In this document: positions 51,475-60,546 of the stretch, piece by piece
How the letters are laid out: each line of letters begins with the position of its first letter
Numbering within the stretch: the first letter of the stretch is position 1
Source: Arthrobacter sp. 18067
GTDB lineage: Bacteria > Actinomycetota > Actinomycetes > Actinomycetales > Micrococcaceae
Assembly (NCBI RefSeq): GCF_902706295.1
Contig: NZ_CACSJJ010000004.1
Span: forward strand, 1-64,000
DNA: 64,000 nucleotides
Direction of reading: 5' to 3'
Notes under the pieces: model-generated
What the model was told of the DNA's origin: nothing
Databases searched by the model: none
What the model saw: only the letters and a program-made list of their open reading frames with translations
Translations under genes and position numbers: made by a program

Positions 51475-53961
51475 ATGTCCACCCCCACCCCGCCTAGAAC
51501 AGTTTTGAACGGAGCAGTTTTGAACTTCAATGGACCCACAGTGAGCCGCAGGACCCTTTTCCGCACGGTAGGCGCAGTCACCGTCGCGGGTGCACTACTT
51601 TCCCAGGCCGGGCCTTCGTTTGCCGCCTCTGACGCCGGGCTGCAGGAACTTGTTAATCGACGGCGCCTGGTCCTCACAGGTGGCCAAAGCGCCGCGGACA
51701 TTCCGGAACTCGCGTCGCAGCTGGAGGGAATGGGCCAGACTGCCGGGAAGTGGTGGACGTCCATGGACAAGACCATGGCCAGGACGGCTTTGTGGAGCGA
51801 CATTCCGCTGACCGGCATCGGACAATCCACTGCTGCCACCGGCAACATGGGCCTGCACTTCAATCGCCTCTACGACATGGCACTTGGATACGCCGTGCCG
51901 GGAAACCCCTTTGCTGGCAATCCTGAGCTGGCAGCTGACATTGTTGCCGGGCTGAAGCTCCTCAACGACACGGCGTACAAACCCTCCACCAAGGCTGCGG
52001 GCAACTGGTGGTTCTGGGAGATCGGTGTCCCCCGAAAGACCGTGGACATCCTGACGCTCCTCTACGCGGAAGTCCCCGAAACTTTGCGGACTTCCTTGTT
52101 GGCCGCTGTCCGCTGGTTCGCGCCCAACCCGAATTGGCGCGGGCGTGCTACATCCCTGGCAGAGACCGGCGCCAACCGCGTGGACAAGTCACTGGCCTGC
52201 TGCATGCGCGGCATCCTGGACAACAAAGCGGACGAGATCGCCCTGGGCCGCGACGCCCTGAGCGATACTGTCCGCGGTGGGACCAACAGTGTCTTCACCT
52301 ACGTCACCAGCGGCGACGGCTTCTACGCCGACGGCTCCTATGTTCAGCACTCCTACCTCCCGTATGCAGGAACCTACGGCGTGGTGGCCCTGGCCGGCAT
52401 CGCAGAGATCATCGCGATGCTGGGTGGAAGCACGTGGGCAGTCAACGATCCCAAGCGCTCCGTGCTCCTGGACGCCGTGGAGGATACCTACGCGCCGTTC
52501 GTGTGGGACGGACGCATCATGGACACCATCCGCGGCCGTGCAGTCTCCCGCCAACGCGAACCCGACTATGTCAGCGGTTTTGGACTGATCTCCGCTGTCC
52601 TGCTGCTGGCGCCGGGTTGCGAGGAGCCGTACCGTTCCCGTTTCCTGGCGTTGGCCAAGGGCTGGCTGGAACGATGCGCGGACCAGAAACTCGTGGGGCA
52701 CCCAACGCAGAGCCTGGCAAAGTCCCTGTTGTCGCTGGGTGTTCTTTCTGACTCCTCCGTGGTCCCCGCACCCGCGCCTGTCTACAGCCGTATGTTCGCC
52801 GATCAAGACCGTTTGGTACATCACCGCCCCCAGTGGGGTTGCACGGTGAACCTGTCCTCCAAGCGCATCGGCCGCTACGAGTGGGGCAACAGCGAGAACA
52901 ACCTCGGCTGGTACCAGGGCGACGGCATGACTTTCCTGTACACGCGGCAGGATCCGTCCCAGTTCAGCGCTGACTTCTGGCCGACAGCTGACCCCTACGC
53001 CCTTCCCGGGACCACCGTGAACGACCAGGTACGTGCCAGCGGAGCAGGAGCTGCCGGGACCGGAATCCCCCGCGCCTTCCAGGCTTTCGCAGGCGGATTA
53101 ACCGTCGACGGCCGCTGGGGCGTCATCGGCATGGACCACCTCAACCACAACAAGACGCTGTCCGGCCGGAAGTCGTGGTTCTTCCTGGATGACGCCGTGG
53201 TCTGCCTCGGGGCCGGCATCACTGGTACGGGCGGCGCGGCGGTACAGACCACAGTAGAGAACAGGTCCTTCGCTGTGGGGTCCGTACCAGCGGTGCGGAC
53301 CGACTCCCGGAATCGTCGTATGGCGCCGGGTGACACACCCGTGGTCTTGAAGCGGTCCGCGCACCTTGAAGGGCACGGAAGCTACGTCTTCCTCGATGCG
53401 CCTGGCGTTTCCGGGTCTCCTGAAGTTGCGGTGGTTCGCCGGACGGGCAGCTGGTTCGACGTGAATTCGGGGGCGGACACTGGCGGCACCACGGATCCGG
53501 TCACCCGGGACTACGTCACCATTACACATCGGCACGGTACTGACCCGGTGGCGTCCGGCTACGCCTATATGGTCTTGCCCGCTGCCGGCCACTCCACCAC
53601 GTTCTCCCAGTCCGCCAACCCCGATGTGAAGGTCCTGGCCAACTCTGCCGAAGTCCAGATGGTGGAGGTTGGCAAGGACAAGCTGGTCATGGCCAACTTC
53701 TTCGCCGCAGGATCAGCCGGCGGGTACACAGCGTCCGGGCCGTGCACCGTGTCCGCACACCAGACCGGAGACAAGCTCACCTTGGCCGTGGCGGATCCGT
53801 CCCGGACGCAGTCCTCGTTGCGGATCACTCTCGATGGCTCCGCTTGGGGAACGCTCCTTGATTCCGACGCCGGCGTTGCCTTGGTCAGCGCCCATCCGTT
53901 GGTCATCGAGGTCCAGCTCGACGGACACGGCCACCAGAAGAACCTGACGCTGGTCAGCTAG
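51475..53961 (+). CDS. Polysaccharide lyase family 8, Tat-exported (second copy)
   Basis: 828 residues. Twin-arginine signal SRRTLFRTVGAV (Arg25-Arg26), cleavage near PSFAA. NWWFWEIGVP (177-186) and the PL8 triad Asn234 (TGANR), His292 and Tyr301 in DGSYVQHSYLPYAGTYG are intact; YEWGNSENNLGWYQGDG follows. It resembles chondroitin AC lyase-type enzymes more than the copy at 8250-10922 does. It lies 67 nt after the LacI gene and probably initiates degradation of the polysaccharide served by this locus. The start is uncertain: ATG 51475 has no ribosome-binding site, and two TTG codons follow within a repeated AGTTTTGAAC. Confidence 0.87.
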   Translation: MSTPTPPRTVLNGAVLNFNGPTVSRRTLFRTVGAVTVAGALLSQAGPSFAASDAGLQELVNRRRLVLTGGQSAADIPELASQLEGMGQTAGKWWTSMDKTMARTALWSDIPLTGIGQSTAATGNMGLHFNRLYDMALGYAVPGNPFAGNPELAADIVAGLKLLNDTAYKPSTKAAGNWWFWEIGVPRKTVDILTLLYAEVPETLRTSLLAAVRWFAPNPNWRGRATSLAETGANRVDKSLACCMRGILDNKADEIALGRDALSDTVRGGTNSVFTYVTSGDGFYADGSYVQHSYLPYAGTYGVVALAGIAEIIAMLGGSTWAVNDPKRSVLLDAVEDTYAPFVWDGRIMDTIRGRAVSRQREPDYVSGFGLISAVLLLAPGCEEPYRSRFLALAKGWLERCADQKLVGHPTQSLAKSLLSLGVLSDSSVVPAPAPVYSRMFADQDRLVHHRPQWGCTVNLSSKRIGRYEWGNSENNLGWYQGDGMTFLYTRQDPSQFSADFWPTADPYALPGTTVNDQVRASGAGAAGTGIPRAFQAFAGGLTVDGRWGVIGMDHLNHNKTLSGRKSWFFLDDAVVCLGAGITGTGGAAVQTTVENRSFAVGSVPAVRTDSRNRRMAPGDTPVVLKRSAHLEGHGSYVFLDAPGVSGSPEVAVVRRTGSWFDVNSGADTGGTTDPVTRDYVTITHRHGTDPVASGYAYMVLPAAGHSTTFSQSANPDVKVLANSAEVQMVEVGKDKLVMANFFAAGSAGGYTASGPCTVSAHQTGDKLTLAVADPSRTQSSLRITLDGSAWGTLLDSDAGVALVSAHPLVIEVQLDGHGHQKNLTLVS

Positions 53962-53967
53962 CTGAAA

Positions 53968-54032
53968 GCAACGCGGGGTCACTTACGGCCCATCCGAGTG
54001 GTAAACATGGGCTGTAAGTGACCCCGCGTTGC
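53968..54032. repeat. 65-bp palindromic repeat, copy D
   Basis: Arms 53968-53993 and 54007-54032 around the 13-nt centre CCGAGTGGTAAAC. One right-arm base differs from consensus (C to T in GGGCTG), giving a G:T wobble. It lies 6 nt after the PL8 stop and 30 nt before the convergent gabT stop. Confidence 0.93.
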
Positions 54033-54062
54033 TTAATTGAAGGAGGAGTACAGCGTGAAGAC

Positions 54063-55418
54063 TTACGCGTGGGCCTTGATGGCTGCGGCGAGGACCTCCA
54101 GGCCGTCGATCAGCAGTTCGTCGCTGATGACCAGCGGCGGGAGCAGGCGGATCACGTTGCCGTAGGTGCCACAGGTCAGGATGATGACGCCTTCCTTGAG
54201 GCAGGCGGCGGCAACAGCCTTGGTGAGCTCGGCGTTCGGTTCCTTGGAGCCGGACTGAACGAGTTCGATGGCCAGCATGGCGCCGCGGCCGCGGATGTCG
54301 CCAACCACGGAAACTTCAGCTGCCAGTTCGCGGAGCTTGCCCAGGGCGAGCTCTTCGATGTGGCGGGCGCGGCCGTTGAGGTCGTGCTGCTCCATGGTGT
54401 CGATGGCTGCGAGTGCTGCTGCGCAAGCGACCGGGTTGCCACCGTAGGTGCCGCCGAGGCCGCCCGGGTGAACGGCGTCGAGGAGGTCGGCGCGGCCGGT
54501 GATCGCGGACAGCGGGAGGCCGCCGGCGATGCCCTTGGCCATGGTGATGATGTCCGGGACAACACCTTCGTGGTCAACGGCGAACCATTCGCCCGTGCGG
54601 CAGAAGCCGGACTGGACCTCGTCAGCGATGAAGACGATGCCCTTTTCCTTGGCCCATGCGGACAGTGCCGGCAGGAAGCCTTCGGCCGGGACAATGAAGC
54701 CGCCCTCGCCCTGGATGGGTTCGATGATGATCGCAGCAACCTGGTCGCCACCGATCTGCTTCTCGATCATGGTGATGGCGCGTTTGGCGGCCTCGGCACC
54801 CGTGATCTCCGGGTTCTCTTCGCGGAACGGGTAGCTCATGGGCATGCGGTAGACCTCGGGCGCAAACGGGCCGAAGTTGGTCTTGTACGGCATGGCCTTG
54901 GCGGTGAGTGCCATGGTCAGGTTCGTACGGCCGTGGTACGCGTGGTCGAAAGCAACCACGGCGTCGCGGCCGGTGGCCAGGCGTGCAACCTTGACGGCGT
55001 TCTCTACGGCTTCAGCGCCGGAGTTGAACAGCACGGTGCGCTTGGCGTGGTCGCCCGGGGTGAGGCGGTTGAGCTGCTCGGCAACTGCGACGTAGCCCTC
55101 GTACGGGGTGACCATGAAGCAGGTGTGCGTGAAGTGCGCAGCAGCTTCCTGGACAGCGGCGACGACGGCGGGGTCGGACGCGCCGACGCTGGTCACGGCG
55201 ATGCCGGAGCCGAGGTCGATGAAGGAGTTGCCGTCGACGTCGCGGACGATGCCGCCGTCGGCGTCTTCAACGTAGACGGGGACGCCCGAGGCGACACCGG
55301 CAGCAACGACGGCGGCGCGGCGCTCAGCCAGAGCCTGCGACTTGGGGCCGGGGAAGGCGCCGTTGATGTTGCGCTTCTGCTCGATGCGGTACGAGAGTTC
55401 GTTCGCGGTGGTAGTCAT
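54063..55418 (-). CDS. gabT: 4-aminobutyrate aminotransferase
   Basis: 451 residues, class-III PLP aminotransferase: NSGAEAVENAVKVARLATGR, FIADEVQSGFCRTGEWF, and the PLP lysine in TMAKGIAGGLPLSAI. It transfers the amino group of GABA to 2-oxoglutarate, giving succinate semialdehyde. It lies 59 nt after the aldehyde dehydrogenase gene on the same strand; together they convert 4-aminobutanal through GABA to succinate semialdehyde. Confidence 0.92.
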   Translation of the reverse strand: MTTTANELSYRIEQKRNINGAFPGPKSQALAERRAAVVAAGVASGVPVYVEDADGGIVRDVDGNSFIDLGSGIAVTSVGASDPAVVAAVQEAAAHFTHTCFMVTPYEGYVAVAEQLNRLTPGDHAKRTVLFNSGAEAVENAVKVARLATGRDAVVAFDHAYHGRTNLTMALTAKAMPYKTNFGPFAPEVYRMPMSYPFREENPEITGAEAAKRAITMIEKQIGGDQVAAIIIEPIQGEGGFIVPAEGFLPALSAWAKEKGIVFIADEVQSGFCRTGEWFAVDHEGVVPDIITMAKGIAGGLPLSAITGRADLLDAVHPGGLGGTYGGNPVACAAALAAIDTMEQHDLNGRARHIEELALGKLRELAAEVSVVGDIRGRGAMLAIELVQSGSKEPNAELTKAVAAACLKEGVIILTCGTYGNVIRLLPPLVISDELLIDGLEVLAAAIKAHA

Positions 55419-55477
55419 GGGGTGGTTGCCTTTCTGGGAAATTCGTACGGGTTACGCGACTGCGTTATGCATCCGGG

Positions 55478-56908
55478 TTATGCATCGAGTGCACTCATGA
55501 CGTGCTTGATGCGCGTGTAGTCCTCGACGCCGTACATGGAGAGGTCCTTGCCGTAGCCGGACTGCTTGAAGCCGCCGTGCGGCATCTCAGCCGTCAGGAG
55601 GATGTGGGTGTTGATCCAGACCGCACCGAAGTCCAGGTCGCGGCTCATGCGCATGGCCGTGCCGTGGTCGGTGGTCCAGACGCTGGACGCCAGGGCGTAC
55701 TCGACGTCGTTGGCCAGCTCGAGCGCTTCGGCTTCGGTGCTGAACTTCTGCACGGTGATGACCGGACCGAAGGTTTCCTTCTGCACGATGTCGTCGGTCT
55801 GCTTGGCGCCGGAGATGATGGTGGGCTCGAAGAAGAAACCCTTCTCGCCCGCGCGGTGGCCGCCGGTTTCGATCTTGCAATTGGCGGGGAGGTGTTCCAC
55901 AACCGAGGTGACAGCGTTGAAGTGGTTCACGTTGTTGAGCGGTCCGAAGTAGTTATCTTCGTCGTTCTCGGAGCCGGTGTGCAGGGTCTTGGTGTGTTCC
56001 ACCATTGCTGCCACGACGTCATCGTGGACCGAGTCTTCGATGAGGACACGGGTGATGGCGGTGCAATCCTGGCCGGCGTTGAAGAAGGCGAACTCGGCGA
56101 TGGCCGCGGCGCTCTTCTTGATGTCGGCGTCCTTGAAGACGATGGCCGGAGCCTTGCCGCCAAGTTCCAGGTGTGCACGCTTGAGGCCCTTGGCTGCGCC
56201 GCTTGCGACGGCGATGCCGGCGCGGACGGAACCGGTGATCGAGACCAGGCCGGGGACCTTGTGGTCAACCATCATTGCGCCGGTCTCACCGGTGCCGAGG
56301 ACAACATTCAGGACACCGGCCGGGAAGATCTCGCCAGCGAGGCGTGCCAGCACCAGGGTGGATTCCGGTGTGGTGTCCGATGGTTTGAGGACAACGGTGT
56401 TGCCGGCTGCCAACGCGGGGCCGATCTTCCAGATGGCCATGAGGAACGGGTAGTTCCACGGCGCAACCTGGGCTACGACACCGATCGGTTCGCGGCGTAC
56501 GTAGGAGGTGTGGCCCTCGAAGTATTCCCCGGCAGATTTGCCTTCCATGATGCGTGCGGCACCGGCGAAGAAGCGGAGCTGGTCGGCGCCGGCGGCAACT
56601 TCCTCGGAAGCGATCAGGGAGCGCACCTGTCCGGTGTTGCGGTGCTGCGCGTCAACGAGTTCGTCGCTGTTGGCCTCCACGGCGTCGGCAAGCTTGAGCA
56701 GCATGAGCTGGCGCTGGCCCGGCGTGACGTGCTTCCACGTCTTGAAGGCGTCGCTGGCAGCGATCATGGCGGCGTCGACGTCGGCCTGCACCGAAATCGG
56801 CGACTTGGCAACGATCTCCCCATTGGTGGGGTTCACGATGTCAAGGAGACCCGTACCTGCCGGCGTAACGAATTCGCCGTTGATGAAGTTCTGCAAGGTT
56901 TGAACCAC
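55478..56908 (-). CDS. Gamma-aminobutyraldehyde dehydrogenase
   Basis: 476 residues from GTG 56908, chosen because AAAGAGGG lies about 10 nt upstream; the longer frame to 57001 has no such site. LELGGKAPAIVF and NAGQDCTAITRV provide the catalytic Glu and Cys; QNFINGEFV and FKQSGYGKDLSMYG match the PatD/YdcW group. It oxidises 4-aminobutanal, from putrescine, to GABA, which fits gabT downstream. Succinate-semialdehyde dehydrogenase activity is an alternative. It is divergent from the PucR regulator. Confidence 0.85.
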   Translation of the reverse strand: MVQTLQNFINGEFVTPAGTGLLDIVNPTNGEIVAKSPISVQADVDAAMIAASDAFKTWKHVTPGQRQLMLLKLADAVEANSDELVDAQHRNTGQVRSLIASEEVAAGADQLRFFAGAARIMEGKSAGEYFEGHTSYVRREPIGVVAQVAPWNYPFLMAIWKIGPALAAGNTVVLKPSDTTPESTLVLARLAGEIFPAGVLNVVLGTGETGAMMVDHKVPGLVSITGSVRAGIAVASGAAKGLKRAHLELGGKAPAIVFKDADIKKSAAAIAEFAFFNAGQDCTAITRVLIEDSVHDDVVAAMVEHTKTLHTGSENDEDNYFGPLNNVNHFNAVTSVVEHLPANCKIETGGHRAGEKGFFFEPTIISGAKQTDDIVQKETFGPVITVQKFSTEAEALELANDVEYALASSVWTTDHGTAMRMSRDLDFGAVWINTHILLTAEMPHGGFKQSGYGKDLSMYGVEDYTRIKHVMSALDA

Positions 56909-57051
56909 GGTGTGCAACCCTCTTTCGGAGTCTGGGCATGGGTTTAGCTGATCAGAGCCTATGCCAGGGAGGGGGTCCAAGGAATAGCCAGCTGCACACA
57001 CAAGAACCCCCCGCTTAGTGCGCTTGACCAGTGCCGGGTTACGCTTTAATC

Positions 57052-58494
57052 ATGGCAATGTCCCTCGCTTCGCTCGTCGCTGTCCCCTCACTGAAACTCC
57101 GCCAAGCAGGCCTTGCGGAAACCACGCTGAACCAAGACATCAGCTGGGTTGCGGTGACGGAGCTGGAGGACCCGCAGCGATTCCTGAGCGGCGGAGAATT
57201 GGTCCTCACCACGGGCCTGCGCCTCAAGAGTGCAGCGGATCAGCGGCGTTTCGTCCGGCAAGCCCAGCGTGCGGGAGCCGTGGGGATCGGTTTCGGCATC
57301 GGCCTGACCCACGAGTCGGTTCCGGATGCCCTGGTCGCTGAAGCCAACCGCTGGGGCCTGCCCTTGGTGGAAGTGCCTTATGAGATCCCCTTCATCGCGA
57401 TCGGAAAGCTCGTGGCCGAGTCGCACTCCGCGGACCACTACTCCAACCTGGAACGACTTCTTGCCGGGCACCAGATCCTGGCCCGCTCGCTCCTCACCGG
57501 CGGCGGTCTCAACGAACTCCTCAAGCAGTTGGGCAGCATGCTCCGCACCGATGTTGTGCTCACCCAGTTCAGCGCACAGCTCTACAACAGCGTGGCCGGC
57601 AAGCCGGCGCCGACGGCGGATAGCTGGGCTTCGTATCCGATTCCCACCGGCCGCAGGGACGCCTGCACGCTCTGGCTCCGGCAGCCCTTTGTGGACTCCG
57701 GAATCGTCAGTTACGCGCAGAACCTCATCAGCGTGGAGCTCAACAACATGGTCAAGCAGCGCCAGTCCCAGCGTGCCATGGCCGGGCAGGTGCTGGACGA
57801 CGTCATCCACGGCACCCTGGAAACCATCGAGGCCGCCCGCCGTTTGGCCGGCGTCGGCATCAACAGCACGCGGAAGAACGTAGTGCTCGTTGCCGAATCC
57901 GCGGCACACCACAAGCAACTGGTCAGCATTTCGCTGCCCCAAGCGCTGGAAGCCGGTGTCAGCGCCGTCGTCGGGAAGGACCTGGTCACCATCATCAGCG
58001 ATGACGGAAGTTCCGCTACCGCCTTGGCCAAGAGCCTCAGCGACCACCTGCAGGAGGCCGGAATCCACGCCGTGATTGGTATTGGCGGCGCCTACACGAA
58101 GCCGAACGGCCTGCGCTGGAGCTACTTTGAAGCGCGCGACGCCGTGGCGCACGGCTTACCGGTCAACGAGCCGGAACGCCTGAGCCTGACGTCCCTGTTG
58201 CTCGCCAGCGAGGACGTTCCCCTGGCGGATATGGCCAGTGAGTCACTCACGCCTCTCCGGAAGTTCGACGCCGCCCATGGGGCCGAGTTGGTGGCAACCC
58301 TGGAGAGCTACCTGAACCACAATGGGTCTGTTGCCGCGGTCGCCGAAGCCTTGACTTTGCACCGCAATACGGTGCGCTACCGGCTTGCACAGATCACAGA
58401 GCTGACCGGCTACGACCCCTCCCAGACTCAGGACCGGGTGCAGCTCTGGCTGGCTTTGGCGGTACAGCGGCTGGGTTCACGCCACCCGCGGTAA
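57052..58494 (+). CDS. PucR-family regulator, probably of GABA/putrescine genes
   Basis: 480 residues. The PucR N-terminal domain (VTELEDPQRFLSGGELVLTTGLRL near residue 35) is followed by a GGDEF-like middle region and the C-terminal HTH_30 (LTLHRNTVRYRLAQI) near residue 440. Divergent from the aminobutyraldehyde dehydrogenase-gabT operon, it is the likely activator of it. No Shine-Dalgarno precedes ATG 57052; TACGCT (57040-57045) is 6 nt upstream, so the mRNA may be leaderless. Confidence 0.87.
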   Translation: MAMSLASLVAVPSLKLRQAGLAETTLNQDISWVAVTELEDPQRFLSGGELVLTTGLRLKSAADQRRFVRQAQRAGAVGIGFGIGLTHESVPDALVAEANRWGLPLVEVPYEIPFIAIGKLVAESHSADHYSNLERLLAGHQILARSLLTGGGLNELLKQLGSMLRTDVVLTQFSAQLYNSVAGKPAPTADSWASYPIPTGRRDACTLWLRQPFVDSGIVSYAQNLISVELNNMVKQRQSQRAMAGQVLDDVIHGTLETIEAARRLAGVGINSTRKNVVLVAESAAHHKQLVSISLPQALEAGVSAVVGKDLVTIISDDGSSATALAKSLSDHLQEAGIHAVIGIGGAYTKPNGLRWSYFEARDAVAHGLPVNEPERLSLTSLLLASEDVPLADMASESLTPLRKFDAAHGAELVATLESYLNHNGSVAAVAEALTLHRNTVRYRLAQITELTGYDPSQTQDRVQLWLALAVQRLGSRHPR

Positions 58495-58536
58495 CCCCTT
58501 TCGCGAAGCAGCGCGGAGAGGTTCGCCACAAAACCC

Positions 58537-58570
58537 TAGACATTAGACGTCAAACGTCTAACCTTTAGAT
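58537..58570 (+). promoter_or_regulatory. Leaderless promoter with palindromic operator in the spacer
   Basis: TAGACA (58537-58542), 16-nt spacer, TAACCT (58559-58564), then 6 nt to the ATG at 58571. The perfect palindrome TTAGACGT-CAA-ACGTCTAA (58543-58561) fills the spacer and the first bases of the -10 box, so repressor and RNA polymerase would compete. Probable site of the GntR-type regulator encoded downstream. Confidence 0.72.
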
Positions 58571-59857
58571 ATGGCCGCGACGACTCCTCTTACCCCCAGC
58601 ACCGGAAACATCCCTACTGTTAGCCCAGCACAGGCCGCCCCTGCGCTTTCGGCACCTTCAGCTGTCCCGAAGACGCGCGTCGTCGCCGTCGTCGGCATTA
58701 TTGCCGTGGTGCTCATCGGACTGAACCTGCGCGCAGGCATCACCAGCGCAGCTGCCCTGTTCCACGAACTGCAGCAGGTGCTGGGCTATGGCGCGTTGGT
58801 GGCCTCGATCCTGCCGTCCATTCCGCTGCTGTGCTTCGCCGTTGCTGGCATGGGAACGTCCTGGCTGACCCGCCGCGTAGGTGTAGAGAAGGCAATCGCC
58901 ATCGCGCTGGCCCTGCTGGCTGGCGGTTTGCTGTTGCGCGGTGTTCCGGTGACCGGCGCCCTGCTCGGCGGTACGGTGCTGGCAATGTCCGGCCTGGCCG
59001 TGTGCAACGTGGCCATGCCGTCCTTCATCCGCGAACACTACTCCGAGCGCACCTCCATGATGACCGGCCTCTACACGTTCACCATGTCCGGCGGAGCCAC
59101 CTTTGCTGCGGTCGTCAGCGTACCTCTGGCCCAGGAGCTCGGCTCGCCGTCCATGGGCTTGGCTGCTTGGGGGCTGCTGGGCGTCGCGGCCCTCCTAGGC
59201 TTCCTGCCGGTCGTCCTGCACACGCACCGGACCGCCACCAAGACCGATCGTCCGCGGGTCTCCATGTGGCCCCTGCTGCGGACCCGGCTGGGTATCCTGA
59301 TCACCGCGATCTTCACCTTCCAGGCTTTCCTGGCCTATGCCGTGATGAGCTGGTTCGCCTACATCCTGACCTCCCAGGGCCTCAGCGCCTCCGATAGCGG
59401 CCTGCAGTTCGGCGTCATGCAGCTGGTCTCCGTGGCCGCCGGCATGATCCTGCTGGCTTTCGGGTCCCGGCCGGGAATGCTGCGGCCCGCACTGTATGCC
59501 GCCAGCAGCTCCACTCTCCTGGCCATCGCCGCCATGATCTGGTTGCCAACATCGCTGGCCTTTGTCCCAGCCGTGCTGTTCGGATTCGGTTTGGGCATCT
59601 TCCCGCTGGTCCTGGTGATCATCAGCCGCAGCGGACGGTCGACGGCGGAAACCACTGCACTCTCCACCATCGCCCAATCGCTGGGATACTTGATTGCGGC
59701 AATTGGCCCCTTTGGCATGGGCCTGCTCCACAGCGCCACCGGCGGCTGGGTGTTGCCCCTGAGCCTGCTGTCGGTCGTGGCGGTGGCGCTCATGGTCACC
59801 TGCCACCTGCTCACCAGCAAGCGCACTGCCACCAAGACCGGACCGAGGACAGCATGA
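58571..59857 (+). CDS. MFS transporter, CynX/NimT family
   Basis: 428 residues with about 12 helices. GLNLRAGITSAAALFHELQQVLG at the first helix and PSFIREHYSERTSMMTGLYTF are CynX/NimT signatures. Family members export or import cyanate, nitroimidazoles and other small molecules; the substrate here is unknown. Its stop overlaps the GntR start (ATGA), so the regulator and transporter form one operon. It appears to be translated from a leaderless message. Confidence 0.87.
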   Translation: MAATTPLTPSTGNIPTVSPAQAAPALSAPSAVPKTRVVAVVGIIAVVLIGLNLRAGITSAAALFHELQQVLGYGALVASILPSIPLLCFAVAGMGTSWLTRRVGVEKAIAIALALLAGGLLLRGVPVTGALLGGTVLAMSGLAVCNVAMPSFIREHYSERTSMMTGLYTFTMSGGATFAAVVSVPLAQELGSPSMGLAAWGLLGVAALLGFLPVVLHTHRTATKTDRPRVSMWPLLRTRLGILITAIFTFQAFLAYAVMSWFAYILTSQGLSASDSGLQFGVMQLVSVAAGMILLAFGSRPGMLRPALYAASSSTLLAIAAMIWLPTSLAFVPAVLFGFGLGIFPLVLVIISRSGRSTAETTALSTIAQSLGYLIAAIGPFGMGLLHSATGGWVLPLSLLSVVAVALMVTCHLLTSKRTATKTGPRTA

Positions 59858-60534
59858 CCCTTACTCCTTCGCATCGCCCGGCCCTGGCCGAGGAGATCAC
59901 CGCCAAGCTGCGGGACATGATCAAGTCCGGTGAATGGCCGCTCCAGGAGCGCATCCCCGCCGAGCCTGAGCTGATGTCCACCTTGGGTGTTTCGCGAGGA
60001 ACCCTCCGCGAAGCCATCAAGGCTCTGGCCCACTCGGGCATGCTGGAGGTCCGGCGCGGCGACGGCACGTATGTGCGGGCGAACAGCGAGATGTCCGGTG
60101 CAGCCCAGCGCATGTACTTGGAGCACACGCAGGAAAACATCGTGGAGGTCCGGCTCGGGCTGGACACCCAGGCGGCCCGCTTGGCCACCAAGCATGCCAC
60201 CGCCGAGGATCTGGCCGAAATGCGCCGCCTCCTTGCCGTCCGCCACGATGCCTGGCAGGCCGAGGACTACCCCACCTGGGCCAGCGCCGACTGGGAGTTC
60301 CACGAACGCGTCGCCCTGGCATCCGGCAATCCGCTGCTGCACCAGCTGTACGTCTCCTTCGGCGGCGTCTTCCACAACGACCTCCTGCGGCAGCAACGCA
60401 AGGGTGGCTTCAACGGCATCCCCCGCGAAGGCCACGACGAATTGGTTGATGCTTTGGAAGCCCACGACCCTGACGCCGCCGTGCGAAGCGTATACAGGAA
60501 CCTGGATTACTGCTCGGACCAGGGTCCGCGGTAG
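59854..60534 (+). CDS. GntR-family regulator, FadR/FCD subfamily
   Basis: 226 residues. An N-terminal winged helix (LAEEITAKLRDMIKSGEWPL, with RIPAEPELMSTLGVSRGTLREAI) is followed by an FCD helical effector domain with metal-site type residues (WEFHERVALASGNPLL, EGHDELVDALEAHD). It probably represses its own operon through the palindrome at 58543-58561. The ligand is unknown. It is convergent with the MBL-rhodanese gene, 12 nt apart. Confidence 0.87.
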   Translation: MTLTPSHRPALAEEITAKLRDMIKSGEWPLQERIPAEPELMSTLGVSRGTLREAIKALAHSGMLEVRRGDGTYVRANSEMSGAAQRMYLEHTQENIVEVRLGLDTQAARLATKHATAEDLAEMRRLLAVRHDAWQAEDYPTWASADWEFHERVALASGNPLLHQLYVSFGGVFHNDLLRQQRKGGFNGIPREGHDELVDALEAHDPDAAVRSVYRNLDYCSDQGPR

Positions 60535-60546
60535 CCCAGCTATTGT

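Noticed and set aside
54018..55520. 500-codon plus-strand frame opposite gabT
   Set aside because: Antisense shadow of a well-conserved aminotransferase; low-complexity Asp/Val/Gly-rich translation without recognisable domains.
56909..57051. Inverted repeat CTGGGCATGGG/CCTATGCCAG as the PucR operator
   Set aside because: Arms match only approximately and the spacing is large; too weak to call as a feature.
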